Source of the DNA: Novosphingobium endophyticum
GTDB lineage: Bacteria > Pseudomonadota > Alphaproteobacteria > Sphingomonadales > Sphingomonadaceae
NCBI RefSeq assembly: GCF_014640675.1
Contig: NZ_BMHK01000015.1
Span: forward strand, 36,150-100,149
DNA: 64,000 bases
Direction: 5' to 3'
The notes below the pieces were generated by a model that made no database searches, was not told the DNA's origin, and saw only the letters and a program-made list of their open reading frames with translations. A program made the position numbers and the translations under genes. Positions 1-9,288 of this stretch are shown in pieces. Each line of letters begins with the position of its first letter. The stretch's first letter is position 1.

Positions 1-537
1 TCCCAGCGCGCGGGACATGATCAGGCCACCTTCGATAACCGCACTAACCATGTCGGCAAGATGGTTCAGATCGACATCATCCTGCATCGGATAGACCTGG
101 GCAATTGCTTCGAGCATGGATCGGAAACGTCGCCGCCAGCCCAGTACAGCGCGTGCGTTTGCATCACGCACCTTGCGGTCGAAAAGGCGATCCTGATACG
201 CAGCGGTCGCCACGATACATCCGGGATGGCCGCCGGGCATATCGAGCAGTTCGGCCAGCAGCTTGAGCCCGATGAGCATCGTCTGCAAGGGATCGTCGCC
301 CAGTTCGCGGGCTCGGTCGAACAAGGCATCGAAAAGCTTGTCCTCGATTTCGATGTGACGTTCGATCAGCGCATGGGCGAGCGCATTCTTGTCCCGAAAA
401 TGATAGAAAAAGCCACTCTTGGTGATCTCGGCGGCGGCCACAATCTCGTCTATGGACGTCGCATCGAAGCCTTTCGTCAGGATTGCGGCCTGTGCGACAT
501 CCAGGATCTTCGTGCGGGTCTCGCTTCCGCGCGCCAC
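1..537 (-). CDS. TetR/AcrR family transcriptional regulator (3' end outside the window)
   Basis: The minus strand stays open from a GTG at 537 to the window edge, so the C-terminus is missing. The N-terminus reads as a TetR DNA-binding domain: ARGSETRTKILDVA, then the helix-turn-helix DATSIDEIVAAAEITKSGFF and YHFRDKNAL, the classic recognition-helix end. The rest is helical, as in TetR ligand-binding domains, with PGGHPGCIVAT typical of one TetR subfamily. The GTG start is preceded by a gagggga ribosome-binding site. It is divergent from the methyltransferase gene at 750, which it may control; ligand unknown. The family assignment is firm, the target is inference. Confidence 0.85.
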   Translation of the reverse strand, partial: MARGSETRTKILDVAQAAILTKGFDATSIDEIVAAAEITKSGFFYHFRDKNALAHALIERHIEIEDKLFDALFDRARELGDDPLQTMLIGLKLLAELLDMPGGHPGCIVATAAYQDRLFDRKVRDANARAVLGWRRRFRSMLEAIAQVYPMQDDVDLNHLADMVSAVIEGGLIMSRALG

Positions 538-749
538 CGATACTCCCCTCAATACTGAACCGGAGGTACAGTACCGCAAGTGTGGTTTTTGCCAACGCCT
601 TGTTCCCATAGTCCCAGCTGAAATATCCAAGTAACTGAAAACAAAAGAGCACAAATCCGTACGCAGCCGTACCACAAGACGGCTATCTCCCGGCTCGGCC
701 ACCTCTCCATAATCGGGTCAGCAAACAGCACCGCATGAGGAGACTTGTT

Positions 750-1697
750 GTGACCAAAGCAGAGAAGTTGCTCAACGCCGATCGCCCCTTCCTGACCGAT
801 GGCGGGCTGGAAACCTGGCTGTTCTTTCTGCAGGGTTTCGAAGCACCGGAATTCGCAGCGATCACGCTGATGGACGATAATCGCGCAAGACAGGCAATGC
901 GCAGCTATTTCGACGGCTTTCTGGCGATCGCCGAGGAAGCGCGTACCGGTTTCGTGCTTGATACCAACACATGGCGTGGCTGCATTGAATGGGCCCCCAA
1001 GCTGCGGCTGACTCCGGACGAGCTTCTTCGCCTGAGCAGCGAGGCAGTCAGGTTTGCGCAGTCGGTGCGTTCGCGATGGCAAGCCCGTGTGCCGGACATC
1101 CTGCTGAACGGCGTGATCGGCCCGGCAGGCGACGCGTATGCTCCGGAAAGGCTGCCAAGCGCGGACCAATCCATGGCCATGCACCTGCCGCAGATTCGCA
1201 CGCTGGCACATGCGGGGGTGGACATGATCTCGGCGATTACGATGACGAATGTTGCTGAGGCCATCGGAATCGCGCGGGCCGCCCGGTTGCAAGATCTTCC
1301 CGTCGTCGTCTCCTTTACGGTGGAAACGGATGGACGACTGCCGAGCGGGGATGCGCTCGGCGAAGCGATCCAAACCGTCGACGAAGCGACGGATTATGTG
1401 CCGGCCTACTACATGCTGAACTGTGCACATCCGGACCATTTCCGCGATGTCCTGGCAACGGGCGCAGGTTGGATGTCGCGCATCGGCGGACTGAGGGCCA
1501 ATGCCTCTCGGTTGAGCCACGAGGCGCTCGACGCTTCAGAGACGCTCGATGAAGGCGATCCGGAGGAATTCGGCTTCCTGCACGGGCAGCTTGCCAGGCT
1601 GCTCCCGAACCTGCGCGTCGTCGGCGGGTGCTGCGGCACCGATCATCGTCATGTTGGCTGCGTTTCGCGGCACCTGCTTCTGGAACGTGCCCATTGA
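750..1697 (+). CDS. homocysteine S-methyltransferase family protein
   Basis: About 315 residues resembling the Zn-dependent homocysteine/selenocysteine methyltransferase fold. N-terminal FLTDGGLETWLFF matches the family opening, and the zinc cysteines appear in NCAHPDH and GGCCGTD near the C-terminus. Such enzymes move a methyl group from S-methylmethionine or S-adenosylmethionine to homocysteine; the donor cannot be told here. An in-frame ATG lies at 735, but gagga at 738-742 points to GTG at 750 as the start. The tail after GGCCGTDHRHV is short and atypical, so the extreme C-terminus may be altered. It is divergent from the TetR gene. Confidence 0.8.
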   Translation: MTKAEKLLNADRPFLTDGGLETWLFFLQGFEAPEFAAITLMDDNRARQAMRSYFDGFLAIAEEARTGFVLDTNTWRGCIEWAPKLRLTPDELLRLSSEAVRFAQSVRSRWQARVPDILLNGVIGPAGDAYAPERLPSADQSMAMHLPQIRTLAHAGVDMISAITMTNVAEAIGIARAARLQDLPVVVSFTVETDGRLPSGDALGEAIQTVDEATDYVPAYYMLNCAHPDHFRDVLATGAGWMSRIGGLRANASRLSHEALDASETLDEGDPEEFGFLHGQLARLLPNLRVVGGCCGTDHRHVGCVSRHLLLERAH

Positions 1698-1845
1698 CGA
1701 CATGTCCACGTCGGCCGAAAATCCGTTCTGGAAAATCTACGGCAGTGCTACCGCCGGACCATTCCTCATTTTGGACCTCACTCCGGTATCTCGGCTACTA
1801 AGTCGGCTTCGCACGGATCCGTTCGGAGCGCTGATATGCGCATTT

Positions 1846-1878
1846 TACCAACTCCCCGGTCGTCTCCGGGAGTTGGTA
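1846..1878. terminator. perfect inverted repeat, possible terminator or regulatory hairpin
   Basis: Arms taccaactccc (1846-1856) and gggagttggta (1868-1878) are perfectly complementary, with an 11-nt loop. It lies about 150 bp after the methyltransferase stop and about 130 bp before the MASE1 gene. There is no T-run directly after it on the plus strand, but tttt precedes the left arm, so on the minus strand the stem would be followed by aaaatg. It could end transcription or be an operator. The stretch 1698-2009 otherwise shows no gene. Confidence 0.4.
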
Positions 1879-2009
1879 TGCCGTGTGAACGGTCAGCAGC
1901 TATCAGCGAGCGAGTTTGAGTCGGCGAATGACGCCGTCCTTGGCGTGCGCGCCACCAAGAGTGCCAGCTCTTGTATAGTTTTTAACCGGTCACGGTACAT
2001 GGAACCGCT

Positions 2010-3359
2010 ATGGTTGCCAGAAAATGTACACTCAAAGGACCGTGGCACGAATGCGTTGATGGCGCCCTCATCGGCGGCATCGGCTATACTGTGCTGGCGA
2101 CAACGACCATCTTTCTGACGAGCGACGGCCGCAACCATGCAACCATGTGGCCTGCCGACGCTATCATTCTGGCGCTCCTCCTCAAGCATCCGAAGCAGCA
2201 TTGGCCCTACATTTTGCTCGCCGGCTGGTGCGGCAATCTGGCTGCAAATACCCTGACGCGCGGCTGGATGCCTGGACTGATTTTCTACGGCGGGATCAAT
2301 ATGGCGCAGACTTGGCTCGCCGCCTGGCTAATATCAAGAATCGACAAATCCGAGAGCGTGCTTGCCAATGCCGGCAGCACATTCCGATTCATTCTCTGCG
2401 CGGGCCTTGTCGCTCCGGTTTTCGGAGCAACGCTGGGATCGCTGGCGACCGAAGGCAATTATGGCGAAGCTTTCATCTCCTCTTTCGTCCGGTGGTATCT
2501 GAGCAATGCGTTGGGCTTTCTTATCCTGGCGCCGTTTATGCAAGCCGTGCTTGACGGCAGCTACGGCCGCTCCTTCAAGTCAAAAACGCCCATCGAGAAG
2601 CTCGAGACGCTCGGCTTGCACGGTCTTCATGGCCTGCTCACCTTCTTCGTCTTCGTCCAAGACAAACTTCCCTTACTCTTCCTCCCGATTTCTTCCCTCC
2701 TGCTGCTCGCCTTCAAGCTCGGTCGATCGGGGGCTATGGTGGGCGCCATGACCGTAGCGCTCATCGGGGCGACGGCCATGTTCAGGGGCGATGGCCCTGT
2801 TGCTTTGGTACAGTATCCGCCCGATGTGCAGGAATTCTATTTCCAGTTCTACCTGGCCGTGTTGCTTGCAACGGCGTTGCCGGTCGCGGCGATCGTTTCC
2901 TCTCGCAAGGAGACCCAGCAGCTCCTGGCAGAAAAGGAAGAGGCGCTGCGGCTCGTCATGGCCCATTCGCCCGAAGGCATGGTGAGTTTCGATCTTGCCG
3001 GCATATGCAGATGGGCAGATGGACCGCTCCAAAAATATCTCGGCCTTGCCCCGGCGGAAATTCTGGGACGATCGGTGGATGTCGTATCGCCGCTCGCGCA
3101 TGACATTGCTTGCAAAATGCGCATTGCTGCCAGGACCGGCCATGCGCATCGTGGAACTTTTGAATTCTCGCCGATGCTGCGACCGGACATCGTACTTGAA
3201 GGTTCGATAGGCCTCCTGAAACGCAATGGCAGCATTGCCGGCACGGTCGTCACGCTGCGGGACATTACCTCCCGTAAAACAAGCGAAGACAACAGGCTGT
3301 CGTCAAGGTCGTCCCCGATTATCTTACGGCCGGGTCTGCGAAAATCAGATTCTGAATGA
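2010..3359 (+). CDS. MASE1 and PAS domain membrane sensor, output domain missing
   Basis: 449 residues. Residues about 15-305 are a run of hydrophobic segments with the MASE1 signature region NHATMWPADAIILALLL and GWCGNLAAN. A short coiled linker (KETQQLLAEKEEALRLVMAHSPEGM) leads into a PAS domain ending VVTLRDITSRK. MASE1 proteins normally continue into a GGDEF, EAL or histidine kinase domain. Here the frame runs into low-complexity SSRSSPII and stops. About 230 bp further on lies the left end of an IS element, so the gene is probably a decayed or truncated receptor. Other frames between 3360 and 3589 gave no recognisable output domain. Confidence 0.75.
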   Translation: MVARKCTLKGPWHECVDGALIGGIGYTVLATTTIFLTSDGRNHATMWPADAIILALLLKHPKQHWPYILLAGWCGNLAANTLTRGWMPGLIFYGGINMAQTWLAAWLISRIDKSESVLANAGSTFRFILCAGLVAPVFGATLGSLATEGNYGEAFISSFVRWYLSNALGFLILAPFMQAVLDGSYGRSFKSKTPIEKLETLGLHGLHGLLTFFVFVQDKLPLLFLPISSLLLLAFKLGRSGAMVGAMTVALIGATAMFRGDGPVALVQYPPDVQEFYFQFYLAVLLATALPVAAIVSSRKETQQLLAEKEEALRLVMAHSPEGMVSFDLAGICRWADGPLQKYLGLAPAEILGRSVDVVSPLAHDIACKMRIAARTGHAHRGTFEFSPMLRPDIVLEGSIGLLKRNGSIAGTVVTLRDITSRKTSEDNRLSSRSSPIILRPGLRKSDSE

Positions 3360-3589
3360 ACAGTGGTTTCAGGAACGCGCGCGCAGCGAGGGAATGACCG
3401 CATTCTTGGCGGCTTTCCCCGCCTCCCGCCCGTCCCGAACATGCGGGCAGCGATCGAAACCCTCGGCGCCGGCTCAATATGGATCAGCCTCAGATTTGCT
3501 GCCGGGAACTGCGCTACAGCGGCGGCGTTGCATGTTCTCTGAGGAGTGGTCTGATGGACAGCCTGCAAAACGTAAAACCGCCGCTACCC

Positions 3590-4639
3590 GGCTTTGTTGC
3601 GCAAATCGGCTCGGGGTTAGCATTCGGGCTTTGGAGGTCGGGGTTTACCCTACGCTCTGAGTTTCGGGCGTTCCGAGTGCAGTGAAGCGGTTGAGGATGG
3701 CGGCACGGATTTGCAGTTCAGCGACCTGGCGATCAAACTCTCGAGCCATGACGCGTGCGCCCAACAGCTTGAAGCAATGCATCTTGGTCTCGGCGCGGCT
3801 GCGCTGGCAATAGCCGCTCCAGCGCTTCCAGATTGTCCTGCCGAGACGGCCGCTAGCACGAACGGTTTCATTGCGGGCTTGAACGCCAGGCGTGCTTTCG
3901 GGCCATGGCCGGGCGTTCCGGCGGGCGGGGATGACTGCACAGGCCTCGCGTGCGGCAATTGCGTCGTGGCAGGCCTTTGTATCGTAAGCTCCATCGGCGC
4001 TGACCGTGGCAATAGGCTGATCTTTGGAAATCTGCCCCAGCAGTTCAGGCGACATGGGAGCATCTCCGACCCGGCTGCCGATAATCTCGATGGCGCGGAT
4101 CTCGAGTGTCCGGGCATCGACACCAAGGTGGACCTTGCGCCACTGGCGGCGCTTGGAAGGGCCGTGTTTGCGCGCGCACCATTCTCCATCGCCCATCGCT
4201 TGATCCCCGTGCTGTCGACCAGCAGATGCAACGCTCCCGAACTGGGGCGGCATGGAATTTCGACAAGCAGGGTCTTCTGCCTCCGGCTCAGCGTGCTGAA
4301 ATCCGGCACCGGCCAATCGAGGCCTGCCATCTCCAGAACACTCGCAATCATGCCCGTGGTCTGGCGCAAAGGCAGCTTGAACAGCGCTTTCAGCGTTAGG
4401 CAAACTTGGATCGCTGCATCCGAGAACACAGGCTGGCGCCCGCGCTTGCCGGTCGGCGGGGACAACCACTGCATCCCCGGATCAAACCAGATCCGAAGTG
4501 AGCCCCGCTTCGCCAACGCCGCATTGTAGGACTTCCAGTTCGTCGTGCGATAACGTGCAGGGGGCGGCTTGCTCATCCCCCGCCCACTAACAGACTGGAT
4601 TCATGTCCGGAATCCCTCAGAGATTTGCGCGACAAAGCC
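3590..4639 (-). mobile_element. IS5-family insertion sequence, about 1.05 kb
   Basis: Terminal inverted repeats are visible: ggctttgttgcgcaaatc at 3590-3607, and gatttgcgcgacaaagcc at 4622-4639, which is its reverse complement with one mismatch. The transposase lies between them on the minus strand. No convincing target-site duplication is seen next to the repeats. The element sits between the truncated MASE1 sensor and the plasmid-like gene block. Confidence 0.8.
3645..4576 (-). pseudogene. IS5-family transposase, frameshifted
   Basis: Two overlapping minus-strand frames together make one DDE transposase. The first begins MSKPPPARYRTTNWKSYN and carries the first catalytic Asp in LLVDSTGIK. 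The second carries GEWCARKHGPSKRRQWRKVHLGVD, the second Asp region VSADGAYDTK and the C-terminus. The switch falls at about 4205-4195, just after DSTGIK, where one missing G would restore AMGDGEW. Either a base was lost or a -1 ribosomal frameshift is used. Some IS5-family groups do frameshift, but I see no slippery heptamer, so decay is more likely. Confidence 0.75.
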
Positions 4640-4868
4640 CAACCGATCCAGAAGATGACCTTCGGGCGGATGCCCAAGCCATGGGCCAGTTTCAACCTCG
4701 CAACCGGAGAATTCGTTACTGCCGATCGCGTACATGTCGGAAAAGCCGGCGCCGGGTAAATTCGTTGCTCCGATGGAGGTCTGGGTAACGCCCAAAGGCT
4801 GAAGGCTTCAGGCAACACAATACTGATGAGAACGAGTGCTGTGCCGGCTGAAGAGTTTCCGGGCGATG

Positions 4869-5264
4869 CTATCTCGGATGCCGGGCGGCCAAAGCAATAC
4901 CTGCCAGATTTTGCTCACGCTTGATCCAGCGAATACGTGCTGGCGGCACCTTGGCCGCCAAGGACAGAAACGTGGCGGCGTGACTTCGCGCGGCGCCACC
5001 GCTTGTAAGGGTACAATTGGCCTGCGTAATCACTTCGAGCGCATCGCCAATCAGTTCGATATCGGTCAGGCCCAGCGACTGCGACAGTTCCAGCGCGCGG
5101 ATCAGTGCCAGCCATTCGGCATCGCTGCTTGTGCCAGGTCCCAGGTCATCGAACAGGTGCACGGCGCCGCGCACTACAACCGCTGCCTCCATGCGGCCGG
5201 GATTGGGGCGGCAGCCGCCATCGAAGAACACCTTCACCCTGCGCCGCGTCACGACTGTTTCCAT
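4869..5264 (-). CDS. ribonuclease HI-like family protein
   Basis: 131 residues with an RNase H-like fold pattern: FFDGGCRPNPG at the first strand (catalytic Asp, GG and NPG as in RNase HI relatives), an acidic residue in SSDAEWLALIRALE, the second Asp in IGDALEVI, and a C-terminal WIKREQNLAGIALA where housekeeping RNase HI has HxxNExAD. It resembles the short RNase HI-like proteins that lie near relaxase genes in sphingomonad plasmids. It should act on RNA in RNA/DNA hybrids if active. It is upstream-adjacent to nothing else obvious; 4640-4868 contains no gene I recognise. Confidence 0.7.
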   Translation of the reverse strand: METVVTRRRVKVFFDGGCRPNPGRMEAAVVVRGAVHLFDDLGPGTSSDAEWLALIRALELSQSLGLTDIELIGDALEVITQANCTLTSGGAARSHAATFLSLAAKVPPARIRWIKREQNLAGIALAARHPR

Positions 5265-5356
5265 CCGCCCTGATCGGTTTCACCATTGTGGCCCTTTGAC
5301 ACGAAAGCGGCGGCCCATTCCAGGAACTCGAGCCAGCGCCGCGCTGGCCGCCAAAT

Positions 5357-7318
5357 TCACGAAATCTCCGGACCTTTCCGCCCCCGCCCGAAACGCCAGC
5401 TGATCCCGCTCTCGCGCAGGATGCCGCTGGCCTTCCGGCCGATCTGTTTCTCCATCACCGGCCGCCAGGGCACCAGCGTGAATTCCCGGGATTTCTCGAT
5501 CAGCGCAAAACGCCCCGAGGCCATGTCGATCCGGCGTACCACCCTGCCCTCGATCCGCTCGCCGATCTTCGTCTCTACAAAGTCCTTGCCCGTATCACTG
5601 CACAGCCGGGCCGCTATGCGCAACAACTCACGGCGCTGAAGAATCGTCAACGCGTTCGTCCGCAGCCTGATCCCCTCCCGCTCCATTTCCGCCAGATCCT
5701 GGTCGACCAGCCATTGCCGGCGGGCATCGAGCGCCTCGCGCAGCTCGCGCCCGAAGCCGGCATCGCGCACATGCATCCCCGAAGGCGCCGACAGCTCCTT
5801 GTCGAGCCACGTCGCGCCCTCGATCCCGGCCAACCGATCAACAGGCTCGGGGGAAACCAGTTCAACGATGACAGGCCGTTCACGAAGCAAGCGCTGTTCA
5901 AAGCGCTCGGCCTGATCGAGATGGTCGGCGGCAATCTGCCAGGTGCCGTCAGGATCGCGGACCACGCCAAGGCGCGCGCGGCGCATGGCTTCGAGCCGGC
6001 GCACATGCGTTTCGGCGAACGCCTGCGTCGCCGAACGGTCGTGGCGCAAGTGAAGCGCAATCGAATAGCGTCCATCGCTGGCTGCGGCGACGTCGGCGAT
6101 GGCATGGTCTATCGCGCGCACCCGCGCCGCTGCGGGCGCGATCCGCACTGTCGCTCCCTCGGGCAGCGACTCGAGCGATCCTGCCCTGCCGATGTCCACG
6201 TAGTGCGAATGGCCGTCGATGCCATCGACCAGCAGGTAATGGCGATCGCGGTGCTCGTCGGCCAGCCCGCGGGTAATCACTTTTCCAACCAGCAGCCCGG
6301 AGCCGGGGCCGTATATCCGATGATCGCTTCGCGCCAGTTTTGCCCGGGTCAGTTCGCGCTGCATGAGGCGGATGATGTCCCCGCGCTCGCCCATGGTGCG
6401 CAGCGTGTCCTCGATTCCTGCGGCAAGCCGCCAGTTCCCGCCGCCAAGGTCCTCGGCGAGATCCATGCGCTTCAGCACCTGCAGCCGGCCCCTCTCGAGG
6501 GCGTGAAACAGGGGATCATTCGCATGCTGCGCAACAGCCCGCCCGGCGTCCATTCGCGCGATGAGGCGCCGGTCGATCGCGGTCAGTCTTTCCTGCCCGA
6601 CATCATGGCGCAATCGCTGCTCGATTTCGTGGGTTGTGCGAGGCCCCAGATCGAGCGTTACCAGCTCCGCCGCGCGTTCACGCAGCCCGTGGCTGATGTA
6701 CTCGCGTGCGATCACCAGATTCTGCCCGCGATCATCGACGCCGCGCAGCACTACATGGCTGTGCGGATGACCGGTGTTGAAATGGTCGACCGCGATCCAG
6801 TCGAGCCGCGTTCCCAGGTCCTCTTCGACCTGGCTCATCAGCCGGCGGATGAAGGGTTTGAGATCCGGGTAGAGATCACCGTCCTCGGCCGAGACGATGA
6901 AGCGGAACTGGTGCCGGTCATCCCGGCTGCGTTCGAGGAACGCCTTTCCGTCGGCGTGATTGGTCTCGGCGCCATACAGCTCGCCGGGCGTGCCTTCGCG
7001 GGTAACGCCGTCACGCTGGAGATAACGGAGGTGCGCTTTCGCCGCTCCCATGCTCCGGCCGCCGAGGCGTACGAGCCGCGTCTTCACGACCGTGCGGCGC
7101 GTACGAGAGGCGGCCAGCCCGTCGCGGCTGGAGAGTAGCCGGCCCAGCCCCGCGCCGCGGCCGATCCGGCTGCCGTCGAAACGCCGTGATCTGGCTGCGC
7201 CCTTGCCAGCATTGAGGCGGGCTGCAACCGCAACCCGGCTTGCATAGCTCGCCGGCCGCCTGGTCCCCGCGCCGCGCTGCCTGCCAAGGCGCAGTTCGAA
7301 CTGGTCGTCATCGCTCAT
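5357..7318 (-). CDS. VirD2/TraI-type relaxase with DUF3363
   Basis: About 653 residues. The N-terminal third is a relaxase: GAAKAHLRYLQRDGV, then FIVSAEDG, and the metal-binding histidine motif VDHFNTGHPHSHVVLRG. The remainder matches the DUF3363 region of conjugative-plasmid relaxases. It would nick the transfer origin and stay bound to the transferred strand. I chose ATG 7318, with aggag about nine bases upstream, over 7399. There are no coupling-protein or Trb genes nearby, so transfer would need functions in trans. Confidence 0.88.
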   Translation of the reverse strand: MSDDDQFELRLGRQRGAGTRRPASYASRVAVAARLNAGKGAARSRRFDGSRIGRGAGLGRLLSSRDGLAASRTRRTVVKTRLVRLGGRSMGAAKAHLRYLQRDGVTREGTPGELYGAETNHADGKAFLERSRDDRHQFRFIVSAEDGDLYPDLKPFIRRLMSQVEEDLGTRLDWIAVDHFNTGHPHSHVVLRGVDDRGQNLVIAREYISHGLRERAAELVTLDLGPRTTHEIEQRLRHDVGQERLTAIDRRLIARMDAGRAVAQHANDPLFHALERGRLQVLKRMDLAEDLGGGNWRLAAGIEDTLRTMGERGDIIRLMQRELTRAKLARSDHRIYGPGSGLLVGKVITRGLADEHRDRHYLLVDGIDGHSHYVDIGRAGSLESLPEGATVRIAPAAARVRAIDHAIADVAAASDGRYSIALHLRHDRSATQAFAETHVRRLEAMRRARLGVVRDPDGTWQIAADHLDQAERFEQRLLRERPVIVELVSPEPVDRLAGIEGATWLDKELSAPSGMHVRDAGFGRELREALDARRQWLVDQDLAEMEREGIRLRTNALTILQRRELLRIAARLCSDTGKDFVETKIGERIEGRVVRRIDMASGRFALIEKSREFTLVPWRPVMEKQIGRKASGILRESGISWRFGRGRKGPEIS

Positions 7319-7530
7319 GGATTGCACTCCTGAAATGGGAGTCTCGCGACCGTCTCGCGCGAAGGCCCGGAATCTCGCGAAAAAGCGATGTGTAGACAAA
7401 GGCCTGACAGTGTCCGCGAGACACTGCCTCTATCTTGTTGTTGTCCGCCCTCTCCTGCCCCTTCACCACCCCCGACGGACAAAAAGAGAGAGCAGCGCCT
7501 GGCTGGCGCCGCTCCTCACTGCCGCAAACC

Positions 7531-7890
7531 TCAGCGCGCGTGCGCATAGGCCCGCTCAGCTGCCTGGCGCCGAGCGAAATCGCGCCGCGCGATCACGCCG
7601 TGCGGACTGCCTTCACCATCAACGATCAGCGTTGCGGCGAACCAGCACCTGCCCAGCCGCCCGCAAATGGCTATGCGTTCGAGTTCGATTTCATCGTCAT
7701 CGGCGCCCGGATAGCTGCCCAGCCAGCGCTCCGAGCACCGTGCATCCCAGAGAAAATCGCATTCCTCGGCCTCGAGAAAGCGCTGTGCGAGCGCCTCACC
7801 CGCACCGTGGCCGAACTCGGTTTCAAGGCCTTGGACCAGCGCTGAAAGGATTGTGTCCCGAACCTGCGTGATGCTGCTTTCAGTATGCAT
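7531..7890 (-). CDS. conserved plasmid-type hypothetical protein
   Basis: 119 residues starting MHTESSITQVRDTIL, acidic in the first half and ending in an Arg/Ala-rich helix. The ribosome-binding site aaggag lies just upstream of ATG 7890. No domain is recognised. Its position between the relaxase and the transglycosylase/TraF genes matches small accessory genes of sphingomonad plasmids. The upstream 230 bp carries a GC-rich hairpin (7967-7985) and a sequence resembling the repeat found before DUF736 and ArdC. Confidence 0.65.
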   Translation of the reverse strand: MHTESSITQVRDTILSALVQGLETEFGHGAGEALAQRFLEAEECDFLWDARCSERWLGSYPGADDDEIELERIAICGRLGRCWFAATLIVDGEGSPHGVIARRDFARRQAAERAYAHAR

Positions 7891-7966
7891 GAGATGCTCC
7901 TTCTTGATCGTTCCTGATGTCTGGAACGACCTGTCGGAGACGGGCGGCGGCACGGCTGTCAGGGCC

Positions 7967-7997
7967 GCGCCGGCAAAGCCGGCGCGCCGCGAAGCGG
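7967..7997 (-). promoter_or_regulatory. GC hairpin plus CGAAGCG-type leader element
   Basis: Perfect 8-bp arms gcgccggc and gccggcgc with an aaa loop (7967-7985) are followed by gccgcgaagcgg. This resembles the 17-bp repeat at 10146 and 12134 and lies at a similar distance upstream of a minus-strand plasmid gene (start 7890). Probably a shared leader or promoter element; function not known. Confidence 0.35.
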
Positions 7998-8122
7998 ACG
8001 TGGGGGGAACCGATTTGCGCAGCAAATTGGGGGGTACCCGCGGGCCTTGATAGGCGCGCCGCCGCCCGTCATGCTGGGAATCGTCCGACGAGCCCTCCCT
8101 CCTCTCAGCCGTGCGGCGCGCT

Positions 8123-8716
8123 CTAATCGGCATCCGTCCTGACCGCGAAGAGGGGATCGACCGGCGGGGCCGCGTCCCCGTCGTTCGGACCGGGTGCGCG
8201 GTCGCGGCGCACGAGGAAAAGCGTTTGCGGCTCGGCTTCCCCAGCCCGGTCCGGGGCGACGCCCATGCCGGCAAGATAGGCTCTGGTTTCAGCGGGCAGA
8301 GGCCGCCCCGCCAGGTACTGCTCGTAGCGCGCGGGACCCGCGTTGTACGCGGCGAACAGACCGGGATAACCAAACCGGTCGTAAAGCTGGCGCAGGTAGA
8401 AGGTGCCGGCCATTATGTTGTCGCGCGGATCGTCGGGATCGCGGCCGAGGCCAAGCCGCGTACGCATGTCCGACCAGGTTCCGGGCATGAGCTGCATGAG
8501 ACCGATGGCGCCCTTTGCGCTGCGGATCGGCCGGCCATCGAGGCGGGTGCGGCCACCGCTTTCCGCGCGCATGACGCGCTCGATCCAGTCTGCCGGCACG
8601 CCGAAGCGCTCTGAGGCTTCAGCAACGAGCGGGCGCCAGCGCCCGACTTCATCGGCGCGAAGGGGCGTCGCCGCAAGCAGCAGCGCGGCTGCGACAACGC
8701 TCCTCAGCGCCTCCAC
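8123..8716 (-). CDS. lytic transglycosylase (conjugal transfer type)
   Basis: 197 residues from GTG 8716. A signal peptide VEALRSVVAAALLLAATPLRA is followed by an SLT domain: VPADWIERVMRAESGG with the catalytic Glu, GAIGLMQLMPGTW, and FAAYNAGPARYEQYL. Such enzymes open peptidoglycan locally for the transfer apparatus. The start overlaps the 3' end of the TraF-like gene, so the two are translationally coupled and the N-terminus is the standard short one. Family assignment is firm. The transfer role is inferred from neighbours. Confidence 0.87.
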   Translation of the reverse strand: MEALRSVVAAALLLAATPLRADEVGRWRPLVAEASERFGVPADWIERVMRAESGGRTRLDGRPIRSAKGAIGLMQLMPGTWSDMRTRLGLGRDPDDPRDNIMAGTFYLRQLYDRFGYPGLFAAYNAGPARYEQYLAGRPLPAETRAYLAGMGVAPDRAGEAEPQTLFLVRRDRAPGPNDGDAAPPVDPLFAVRTDAD

Positions 8717-9288
8717 AGGAGCCTCACCGGACCAATGATATCCGACCCTGACGTGACCCCGAAATAGCGCCCGTCGAAGGAACCCGGGCGCTCGCGCATG
8801 AGCAGGAACCATTGCCCTGCCCTGAGCGTCCGGCAACCCTGCCAGCGCGGCATCGGCCGCCCTTGCGCGTCGATCCTGAGACGCTGCGCGGCGGGCGCGC
8901 CATTGATGAAAATGCTGTTTCCAAGTGCGCAGACTTCATCGCCGGGACCGGCCGCCACGCGCTTTATCAGCGGCACCTTCGCAGGGATGTAGCGCCGCCG
9001 GGCGGCGAGGCGCCGCCAGCTCATCGGCAGTCTCGCGAGCACCACCCCACCCGGTTCGATGCGCGCCTTCGGCCTCACGGCGTAGAGGCCGACAGGCGCA
9101 CTTGCGCTGGCGTTCCACACGAGGCGCGGCGCGGGCGGGCAGACGATGGTGAGACCAAGCGCAGCGCTGCCGGCCGCGATGGCCACGGCCGCCTTGATGC
9201 GCCTGCGGCGGCGCTCACGCGCGGCGCGCAGGGCCTCGCCCCAGGCGAGAAGCGGCGCGTCGCCCGTCGAGGTCCGGCGCGCACTCAC
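8704..9288 (-). CDS. traF: TraF-like S26 signal peptidase
   Basis: 194 residues: a basic N-terminus, one membrane segment (about 31-50, IKAAVAIAAGSAALGLTIV), the catalytic Ser in SASAPVGLY, and the catalytic Lys in VPLIKRVAAGPGD followed by GNSIFINGAPA. In conjugative plasmids TraF processes the pilin subunit. Its start overlaps the stop of the HTH gene upstream and its end overlaps the transglycosylase, giving a three-gene operon. Confidence 0.85.
   Translation of the reverse strand: MSARRTSTGDAPLLAWGEALRAARERRRRRIKAAVAIAAGSAALGLTIVCPPAPRLVWNASASAPVGLYAVRPKARIEPGGVVLARLPMSWRRLAARRRYIPAKVPLIKRVAAGPGDEVCALGNSIFINGAPAAQRLRIDAQGRPMPRWQGCRTLRAGQWFLLMRERPGSFDGRYFGVTSGSDIIGPVRLLWRR

Noticed and set aside
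4601..4818. Minus-strand frames beside the IS right end
   Set aside because: They look partly protein-like but match nothing I know and cross the IS terminal repeat.
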